DNA of 12,113 bases from Methanoregulaceae archaeon (GTDB taxonomy: Archaea; Halobacteriota; Methanomicrobia; Methanomicrobiales; Methanospirillaceae), in assembly GCA_019695435.1 (NCBI GenBank), contig JACTVF010000043.1:1-12113 (forward strand). Direction: 5' to 3'. Of the stretch, positions 6,690-12,113 are shown in pieces. The first letter of the stretch is position 1. The number at the start of each line of letters is the position of its first letter. Below the pieces are notes generated by a model, which worked only from the letters and a program-made list of their open reading frames with translations, did no database searches and had not been told where the DNA came from. Position numbers and translations under genes: made by a program.

Positions 6690-7460
6690 CTATACCGTTG
6701 CTGCTTGTACTACTTGTGATACATTTGTAGCTTCGGCAAATAAATTACCTGTAAATGGGTCTACTGATTGACCTGTCAATACTCCATCTAAAGCGGTTAA
6801 TAAAGTGTTTCCTACTTGCAACATAATTTTACTCGTAGCTCCTGCAATTATTGTTACATTTCCATTTGATGTAATTGTTGTTCCTGTAGAATCCATTTGT
6901 ATATTAGTATCTTCAGTTAATGTTGATTCAGGAGTTAAAGTATTTTTTAATGTTACATTATATTTTTCAGAACCCGGTGTGCTATCATATTGAACACGAA
7001 CACCATTATCAGGAGTTTCAAATACTGTATTTGTTGGTGAAGCTTCTGAATTAAAATCTGGTACTCCAATTTCTTCAGGATATTTACCTGTTGGGTCACT
7101 AAAACCTTTTGTCTTATCAGGTTGCGTTTGATAAATACCTGCTATTGATGCAAAGTAAACAGGGAAATTATGGTCGCCCCCAATAAAGAATAAACACACA
7201 TGACTTCCTTGAACTGGTACACCACTCCATCCTAAACCCGAAATACTTCCACCTTGAATTGGATTTGCAGGAATAGCCCACGGTAATTTTTCAACTGGAA
7301 TACCATCGGTATTAGAATCTAATCTATTTGTAGAATGAAGTCCAATTATTCTAACTTGAACTCTACCGGCATTAGTTGGGTCTACATTATTTTCTACAAC
7401 ACCTATTTGAATATTATTATAAAACGGTGCTTGTATATCTTCATTTTCAAAATTAAACAT
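6690..7460 (-). CDS. Baseplate central spike/hub protein, gp5-like OB-fold, no lysozyme domain
   Basis: This 256-residue protein has a gp5-type N-terminal OB-fold: IQIGVVENNVDPTNAGRVQV (17-36), RIIGLHSTN, then GIPVEKLPWAIPANPIQGGS (53-72) and SGVPVQGSHVCLFFIGGD. These segments follow T4 gp5 closely (GVVEDRMDPLQLGRVRVRVVGLH, GIPTEKLPW). GFSDPTGKYP (119-128) matches the linker that in T4 precedes the lysozyme domain. No lysozyme domain follows: after about 20 residues the chain goes straight into Thr-rich beta strands (about 147-222: VRVQYDS, TTITSNGNVTIIAG, KIMLQVGNTLL), which suit a short beta-helical spike. T4 gp5 has 575 residues. The protein should form a trimer on the gp27-like hub encoded just upstream, with which its gene overlaps by 8 nt. 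AAAGGAAAG (7468-7476) is the ribosome site. The stop is TAG. Confidence 0.85.
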   Translation of the reverse strand: MFNFENEDIQAPFYNNIQIGVVENNVDPTNAGRVQVRIIGLHSTNRLDSNTDGIPVEKLPWAIPANPIQGGSISGLGWSGVPVQGSHVCLFFIGGDHNFPVYFASIAGIYQTQPDKTKGFSDPTGKYPEEIGVPDFNSEASPTNTVFETPDNGVRVQYDSTPGSEKYNVTLKNTLTPESTLTEDTNIQMDSTGTTITSNGNVTIIAGATSKIMLQVGNTLLTALDGVLTGQSVDPFTGNLFAEATNVSQVVQAATV

Positions 7461-8724
7461 TAATTATCTTTCCTTTAGTTGCATCGGATTCAGCATATGA
7501 ATCCTTTATAAGTGTAACTTTCTGCATATAATTACCAAACGAATAATAATGAGTAATACTTTTTATTAACCAATATCCATATTCTTGTTTATTATGATAT
7601 TCTTCACGATTCAAAGAAATTTGTTCTACGAATATCATTTTTCCTGCGTATCTATACAATGCTCCTTCCATGATAACTTCTCTTCTATTAAAACCAGAAA
7701 TTAACATCTTCATGGAATAATCATTTCTTGCTTGTACAGTTGCTAATTCACCACCATAAAAAGCTATATGGTCATTTATATCATCAATACTATTATCCAA
7801 ATATGCCGTGTTTCCCATCAAATTTGTTTTATTTATAAATTGACTATATGTTTGTTTAACATCAATTATATTTTTATCTTGGTTATAATTAATACCAAAA
7901 TAACGATGACCACCAATACCATTTACTCTTATTCTTTGTTTAGCAAAATCCAAATTATGAACTTCTTTAAAGGTGTTTATAAAATATTGATTTGCATTTT
8001 GTTTTCTATAAGAATAAATATCAAAATCTGTTGTTGTAGGATTTTTAACAATTAAACTTGATAAAGAAACAAAATTTTTAATCGGTATTGAAGCATTTTC
8101 ATTTCCTGTTGTACTAAAAAATAAATACCCACCTTCATGTGGTGAAACACTTCTTCTTGCCTTTCTTACTAACCATTTTATAGTTTCAATTGGATGTAAA
8201 TAAGGGATAGTAAAATTTGGTAATACATCAGCAGTAGGTTCTAAAACATATTGGTCTGGTGTTAATTTCATTTGATATGTTAATACTGATTGGAGTATTT
8301 CACTAATCGTTTTATTATTAAATCCTACAGAATAATGTGAACCAAAAAACGTATCATAAACTCCCTTTTCGACCAAATAAAATCTATAAATATTTTCACT
8401 AATACTTGGTGATTGTATAGTTATATTCCAAATATCAAATTCAAATTTCTTTAACATTTCTAAATCAGCATTAGAATTAGTAGTTGTTGGGTCTTTTAAT
8501 TTTTGTTCAACGATAACCTTTATATTTTCTTTACCTGTTAATACAATTGTTTCAAAAAATCCATTTTTATCATCTATAACTAATTCGGCTGTCAAAAACA
8601 TATTCTCTATATTTTCAATAAAGAAAAATTCATGTATGAATTTATTATTCAATTGAACTTCAGTAAGAGCATATGGAGGCTGAATATTTGTAAGATAAAA
8701 AGTCCATTTACTTGTAACTAACAT
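7453..8724 (-). CDS. Baseplate hub protein, gp27-like
   Basis: At 423 residues it is close to T4 gp27 (391). gp27 trimers form the ring that joins the tail tube to the gp5 spike. The N-terminal part has the alternating strands of hub domains (KFIHEFFFIENIENMFLTAE, LVIDDKNGFFETI, KENIKVIVEQ). The middle contains ISENIYRFYLVEKGVYD and a helix TISEILQSVLTY. Next come HPIETIKWLVRKARR and the hub-typical GGYLFFSTTGNE, where a Gly-Phe/Tyr-x-Phe-Phe strand precedes a loop. The C-terminal part (about 240-423) has YRKQNANQYFINTFKEV and a final strand-rich region near YGYWLIKSITHYYSFG. Its ATG shares one base with the stop of the upstream gp53-like gene (TAATG), and AAAGGAT lies 10 nt before it. Adjacency to the gp5-like gene strongly supports the hub role; sequence similarity to gp27 is weaker than for gp5. 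Confidence 0.75.
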   Translation of the reverse strand: MLVTSKWTFYLTNIQPPYALTEVQLNNKFIHEFFFIENIENMFLTAELVIDDKNGFFETIVLTGKENIKVIVEQKLKDPTTTNSNADLEMLKKFEFDIWNITIQSPSISENIYRFYLVEKGVYDTFFGSHYSVGFNNKTISEILQSVLTYQMKLTPDQYVLEPTADVLPNFTIPYLHPIETIKWLVRKARRSVSPHEGGYLFFSTTGNENASIPIKNFVSLSSLIVKNPTTTDFDIYSYRKQNANQYFINTFKEVHNLDFAKQRIRVNGIGGHRYFGINYNQDKNIIDVKQTYSQFINKTNLMGNTAYLDNSIDDINDHIAFYGGELATVQARNDYSMKMLISGFNRREVIMEGALYRYAGKMIFVEQISLNREEYHNKQEYGYWLIKSITHYYSFGNYMQKVTLIKDSYAESDATKGKIINV

Positions 8725-9053
8725 TATTGTGTGTATCCTTTTAATAGCAATAATACGGTTGGTATAATCTCTTGCTTTATTATATTTATACTGTTTAATG
8801 TTTGTAAATCTGCAAATGGGTCTTTTACTCCATTAAATGCCGCAAGTAACCACCAAAGATTAGGAGTACCATAAAATTTTTGGCTTATTAAATCCCATCT
8901 ATCTTCGTTTGTAACCTGATATTGATTGTAATAATTGATATTATTTTTTATAGAAGTTAAATCAATTTTATTAAAAATATTAATAATTGTATTTCCATCA
9001 ACAGGATATACAGTTGTACCTAATATGTTTATAATAGATTGTGAATTTGCCAT
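8724..9053 (-). CDS. Short baseplate wedge protein, gp53-like, with LysM-like motif
   Basis: This 109-residue protein centres on YQVTNEDRWDLISQKFYGTP (45-64) followed by LWWLLAAFNGVKDPF (66-80). That is the pattern of gp53-type wedge proteins and of LysM tail proteins: Y-x-V, DRWD-x-I, YG, then a WW helix, N-G and DPF. T4 gp53 has 196 residues, so this is roughly the core domain with a short N-terminal arm (1-44) and a hydrophobic end (IIPTVLLLLKGY, 96-107). In T4, gp53 clips neighbouring wedges together around the hub. Another possibility is a LysM-type hub-interface protein like those of simpler contractile systems. The ATG lies one base after the stop of the gp48-like gene, with AGAAGAGA before it, and its stop overlaps the gp27-like start, so expression of all three is probably coupled. 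Confidence 0.72.
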   Translation of the reverse strand: MANSQSIINILGTTVYPVDGNTIINIFNKIDLTSIKNNINYYNQYQVTNEDRWDLISQKFYGTPNLWWLLAAFNGVKDPFADLQTLNSINIIKQEIIPTVLLLLKGYTQ

Positions 9054-9054
9054 C

Positions 9055-10305
9055 TTAATCTCTTCTCTTTCTTAATATAAGTTCAACTTCTAATAAATGT
9101 GCTGGATTTAATTCTGTTAAACCTATAACTTTTTGATATAAAGAACTCTCTTTTATAATTTCTGTTATTACTTGTGTAACACCATTGGGTAAAGGAGAGG
9201 TTGGTATATTATTTGTGGGAATATCTTGAGAATTTGTGCTATCAATTAAAAGGTCATTTATTTCTCCGACTCTTTCTCCTACATCTTCTAAAGGAACATC
9301 AAATGTAATATCGTTTGTTAGTGCTGATGTTTCACCATTTTGGGAAGTTATCGCTCCTACTATTTTCTTTATATCAGTACCTTGAATAGAATTAGGTGAT
9401 ACTACTCCTTGTCCTGCATTTTGACCAGTTCCATAACTTTGTACAGATTTTCTTACAGGTAATGAATCAAACATATCAGCATAAATATTAATTACTTCTT
9501 CAAAGGATAATGAAACGGTTGCTGACATTGGAATACCATTCTTTTGTAATTTTGTATGATTGTTATATTTGACATTCATAGCCTGTAAAGAATAATAATT
9601 CAAACCAGCTTGAGCATTTAATGTTTCAAAAGCACTACCATGAATTCTAAATACACTTGGGTATTCAATCAAGCCGGCTACTTGTCCTAAGTTAACTCCA
9701 TATTTACTACCATTTCTACTTGGATATGAATTTTTTCTAAAGAAAAGAATAGGTGTATAGATATCATCGTTTAGATTATCATAAGCAAATAAATCTAATA
9801 TGATTTGGAATTTTCTTCTTTCGGCATTTTTCCAAAGAAAAGGAGCATCGAATACAGTTCCGTGGTCACTACCTGTGAGGAAGTTTGCCCATGCATTTGT
9901 GACAGATTGAACACCTGTATTTATGTTATTCATAGCTGTTTGGAAAGTAGAGGCATCGTTGCTATAACTATGATTTATAGTTTCACTTATTTCGTTATTA
10001 GGAATAAAAAATTTATAAGCACCTCTACGAGCCATAGGTTTAAAACCATAGGCAGGCTGACCACTAAGAACCTGTTTAAAATAATTTAAAGTAGGTGGTG
10101 AAAATGCTTCAAATGTAATAAAAGAATCCTGTTCCGCATTTGGATTATTTTGAAGATTAAAAATCTTCTGCCAGTTTTTAGGAACTGGAATTATTGTATT
10201 ACTATTTAACGCAATAGTTCCCTGTGATGCAGTAGCTCCTGTATCTTGTGGGGTATATTCATATTCTTCAGCTTGAGGTATTGCGGGATTTACATTGGCT
10301 GCCAT
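9055..10305 (-). CDS. Baseplate tail tube cap protein, gp48-like
   Basis: This 416-residue protein lies directly after the tape measure gene, where T4 has gp48 (364 residues). After a disordered-looking N-terminus (1-40) there is a beta-rich region, including RRGAYKFFIPNNEISETI (93-110) and RRKFQIILDLFAY (163-175). YPSVFRIHG, then LNYYSLQAMNVKYNNH (235-250) and NGIPMSATVSLSFEEV (256-271), are the strongest hints. In gp48-type caps a 'x-V-x-V-x-Y, G-x-P, then T-L-S-L-x-F-x-E' ending closes the tube-like fold. About 140 more residues follow, rich in Ser, Asn and Pro, with a helical basic tail (HLLEVELILRKRRD). The protein probably caps the hub and starts tube assembly. The start is preceded by AAAAGGAAGA. 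gp54-like identity is an alternative; the extended C-terminus has no known partner. Confidence 0.6.
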   Translation of the reverse strand: MAANVNPAIPQAEEYEYTPQDTGATASQGTIALNSNTIIPVPKNWQKIFNLQNNPNAEQDSFITFEAFSPPTLNYFKQVLSGQPAYGFKPMARRGAYKFFIPNNEISETINHSYSNDASTFQTAMNNINTGVQSVTNAWANFLTGSDHGTVFDAPFLWKNAERRKFQIILDLFAYDNLNDDIYTPILFFRKNSYPSRNGSKYGVNLGQVAGLIEYPSVFRIHGSAFETLNAQAGLNYYSLQAMNVKYNNHTKLQKNGIPMSATVSLSFEEVINIYADMFDSLPVRKSVQSYGTGQNAGQGVVSPNSIQGTDIKKIVGAITSQNGETSALTNDITFDVPLEDVGERVGEINDLLIDSTNSQDIPTNNIPTSPLPNGVTQVITEIIKESSLYQKVIGLTELNPAHLLEVELILRKRRD

Positions 10306-10306
10306 T

Positions 10307-11902
10307 TTAATATCTTCCTTTTGCTATATCGTACATTGAATCTCCATCACCCTTTATACCGAGTAATGCAGATTTTGTATCCGCTGGTGGTATATTAATA
10401 ACTGGTTTGTTCTTTACTATATCTTTCCTTAATTCAGATATTTCTTTTACCACTTCTTTATTTGATTCTTTCTTTTCTGCAATTTGTTTCTTTTGTATTT
10501 TTTCTTGTGCTTCATCAATTTGTGTAGTTATTTGTCTTGTTGGAGCGGCTTCTATGCCTTTTCCTTTATGCTTTTCAATAAGCATTTCTTCATATTCTTT
10601 AACAGTTGTCTTTTCTGTAATACCAAGTCCTTCTTTTTTAGCAACTTTTAATTGGGCTTCATTTAAAGCTGACCCTTCATATTTTTTCTCACCTTCTTTT
10701 TCTTGTGCTTCTTCCCATTTCTTTGCAACATTACTTGACCAATCAAATGCTAATTTAGTTAAAACAGCACCAATGGCTACAACTAAAAGAGGGCCAGCTG
10801 CTGATACAACTCCACTAAGAAGTTTTGGTATTAAATCTTTTGCTAAACCACCAAATAAATTTCCAAATAAACTTGATAAGAAACCACCACTATCTTTTTT
10901 ATCATCTTTATCTTGTTTTCTGTTTTCAAATTCCATTTGGTCTTCAAAATTTTCTTCATCTTGTCTAATTTTTTTATCAAGTAATTCATTAGATTTATCA
11001 ACATAATTAGAAATATTTTCTAAATATATTGTGTGTCTTTTTAATTCTGTGTTTGTTTCTTCAACGTATTCAGTTAAATCTGATTCTTCTCCTATTGGTT
11101 TATAAACTTCTTTAAATTCTACTCTTTGTGGTTTAGTTTCTATTTGTTGTGGAGATTTAGTTTTTTTTCTTTTTTCTTCAGCTTCTATAAAAGATTCAAA
11201 AAAATCTTCACCTAAAGGTGTACCTTTTTCTGCCCTTGCAGTTACTTTTTCTTCAAATTCTTTTTTCCTTTGTTCTTCATATCTTTCAAGTAATTGGAAA
11301 ATCTTATAACTAGAAGCACCTTCTTGTTTTAATATTTCTGCAATATCTTCTTTCTTTAAAGGATTTCTTGTGTTTCTATTTAATTCTGTTATTCTTTTTA
11401 ATAGTTCTACATCATTTTTATTTTCTTCTCGTTGTTTAGCAAAATCTTTAAATCCTTTAAGTCCTGCTGAAATCTGCGGGCCAAAATTCCCAAATAAACC
11501 TGCACCCGAAATTCCTTTTAAAAGATTGATACCAAGATTACTTCCAGAGAAAGTAGTTTTTAAACTCTTCTGGAAATCTTTCATGTTAAGACTGAAAACA
11601 TTGAATACAGCATTAAGCTTTTCATTTGTTCTCAAATAAGCCTTAAAATTACTCTCGGTAGATAATCTCTCTTTTTCTCTTTCTATATCTATTTTCTTTT
11701 CAAAATCAAGACTTTGTTTATATTGATTTCTTAAAGCATTAGTAGCAGCTCCAGCTTTCTTAATATTTTCTATTAATTCTATTTGTTTTTTAAGTTGTTC
11801 AGTAGAATATTTTTTGAAATCTTCTCCGAAACTTTTTTCGGGATTATAATATTTTACTTCTCTTTTTATTATTTCGTCTTCAACCTGTCTTTTAGGAGCC
11901 AT
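10307..11902 (-). CDS. Putative tape measure protein (gp29 position)
   Basis: This 531-residue protein is unusually rich in Lys and Glu. Long heptad-like helical stretches span roughly 1-110, 150-330 and 390-500. One strongly hydrophobic, Gly-rich segment (340-387: FLSSLFGNLFGGLA through VVAIGAVLTKLAFDW) is typical of tape measure proteins, where such segments are thought to act in DNA passage at the host membrane. It lies directly downstream of a probable frameshifting chaperone and upstream of a gp48-like gene, as in T4 (gp29, 590 residues, next to gp48). At the usual estimate of about 1.5 angstrom per residue it would specify a tail of about 80 nm. The ATG overlaps the chaperone frame by 11 nt, with GAAAGAAG as a weak ribosome site. 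There is no transglycosylase or peptidase motif. The sequence itself is low-complexity, so the call rests mainly on context. Confidence 0.65.
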   Translation of the reverse strand: MAPKRQVEDEIIKREVKYYNPEKSFGEDFKKYSTEQLKKQIELIENIKKAGAATNALRNQYKQSLDFEKKIDIEREKERLSTESNFKAYLRTNEKLNAVFNVFSLNMKDFQKSLKTTFSGSNLGINLLKGISGAGLFGNFGPQISAGLKGFKDFAKQREENKNDVELLKRITELNRNTRNPLKKEDIAEILKQEGASSYKIFQLLERYEEQRKKEFEEKVTARAEKGTPLGEDFFESFIEAEEKRKKTKSPQQIETKPQRVEFKEVYKPIGEESDLTEYVEETNTELKRHTIYLENISNYVDKSNELLDKKIRQDEENFEDQMEFENRKQDKDDKKDSGGFLSSLFGNLFGGLAKDLIPKLLSGVVSAAGPLLVVAIGAVLTKLAFDWSSNVAKKWEEAQEKEGEKKYEGSALNEAQLKVAKKEGLGITEKTTVKEYEEMLIEKHKGKGIEAAPTRQITTQIDEAQEKIQKKQIAEKKESNKEVVKEISELRKDIVKNKPVINIPPADTKSALLGIKGDGDSMYDIAKGRY

Positions 11903-12113
11903 TTTGTTCTGCTTCTTTCTTTAATTTAGCTAATATCTTATAAAGATAAAATTCTCTTTCAAACAATGGAAGTTCATCAAGATATCTAGCATCCAATCCA
12001 TTTGAATTTTCTAATATATAAAAAGTTTCATTTAAAATACTTTCAAGGGTAACATTCCCAACTACGAACACTCTTAGAAAAAATTTATAATTTCCAGAGA
12101 ATCAAATTCATAT
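11892..12113 (-). CDS. Tail assembly chaperone 3' end, probably read through a -1 frameshift (5' truncated)
   Basis: Two overlapping frames meet here. The frame entering from the window edge reads YEFDSLEIINFF and stops at TAA (12074-12076). Just before the stop lies T TTT TTC (12077-12083). A -1 slip on it continues LRVFVVGNVTLESILNETFY and on through 62 codons to the TAA at 11892-11894. The extension contains LDELPLFEREFYLYKILAKL and a Lys/Glu-rich end. A short segment with P, then E/L-R-x-F-Y and a charged helix is, from memory, what small proteins just upstream of tape measure genes in T4-like phages look like. This is the position and strategy of lambda gpG/gpGT-type chaperones, which bind the tape measure. 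Alternatives are an independent short gene (GTG at 12071) or an indel in the A6 run. The 11-nt overlap with the tape measure start supports coupling. Confidence 0.6.
12077..12083 (-). promoter_or_regulatory. Predicted -1 ribosomal frameshift slippery heptamer TTTTTTC
   Basis: The heptamer fits X XXY YYZ, with zero-frame codons TTT and TTC, and lies directly before the zero-frame TAA. Both tRNAs can re-pair after a -1 slip, since the first two positions of each codon are unchanged. Downstream, GGG-N7-CCC near 12046-12058 could form a weak 3-bp stem. No strong hairpin or pseudoknot is obvious. Confidence 0.55.

Noticed and set aside
7830..7837. TATAAATA on the minus strand, identical to the T4 late promoter core
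   Set aside because: It is inside the gp27-like coding region, and in DNA this AT-rich a given 8-mer of A/T is expected a few times by chance per strand. No gene starts just downstream.
10407..11006. 199-codon open frame on the plus strand opposite the tape measure gene
   Set aside because: Its Phe/Ser-rich product is what the antisense of a Lys/Glu-rich AT-biased gene gives. It has no ribosome site and opposes every other gene.
1..12113. Stop codon reassignment, since no TGA terminates any gene here
   Set aside because: All frames are intact in the standard code, and TAA (most genes) and TAG (three genes) clearly act as stops at gene junctions. Lack of TGA among about a dozen genes is explained by AT bias.

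Overview
This window looks like the tail and baseplate region of a virulent-type contractile-tailed phage (myovirus) with T4-like baseplate genes. Every convincing gene lies on the minus strand, so transcription runs from high to low coordinates. The DNA is strongly AT-rich. The genes are packed with overlaps or gaps of at most 21 nt, and most starts are preceded by a purine-rich Shine-Dalgarno-like sequence (AGGAG, AAAGGA, AGGG). This argues for a phage of a low-GC bacterium that uses SD-led translation. The host cannot be read from the sequence. The Gly-Tyr-Ser collagen-like protein is of a kind I associate with environmental, often aquatic, phage genomes, but that is only an impression.

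In transcription order (right to left) the layout is as follows. (1) The 3' end of a small gene, cut by the window edge, looks like a tail assembly chaperone expressed through a -1 ribosomal frameshift at TTTTTTC. (2) It overlaps a 531-residue charged coiled-coil protein with one hydrophobic segment, the probable tape measure. (3) A gp48-like tail tube cap, (4) a very short gp53-like wedge protein with a LysM-like motif, (5) a gp27-like hub and (6) a gp5-like OB-fold hub/spike protein without a lysozyme domain complete the hub block. (7) An appendage block follows: a proline-poor collagen-like protein, two tandem paralogues of about 300 residues, and an 85-residue orphan. (8) The wedge block comes next: a tail-tube-fold protein, gp25, gp6 (baseplate J) and the first 177 codons of a gene in the gp7/gpI position.

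Together these genes would build the tape measure and its chaperone, the central hub and spike, the junction between baseplate and tube, the wedges, and probably host-contacting fibres. The tight spacing implies a polycistronic late message with translational coupling. I see no tRNA, CRISPR, insertion sequence, convincing promoter or rho-independent terminator, and no gene-free stretch above about 25 nt.

The points most worth a second look are the frameshift signal upstream of the tape measure, the collagen-like protein with a predicted globular domain between two Gly-Tyr-Ser stalks, the lysozyme-less gp5, the altered EPR motif in gp25, and the appendage cassette placed between hub and wedge genes.
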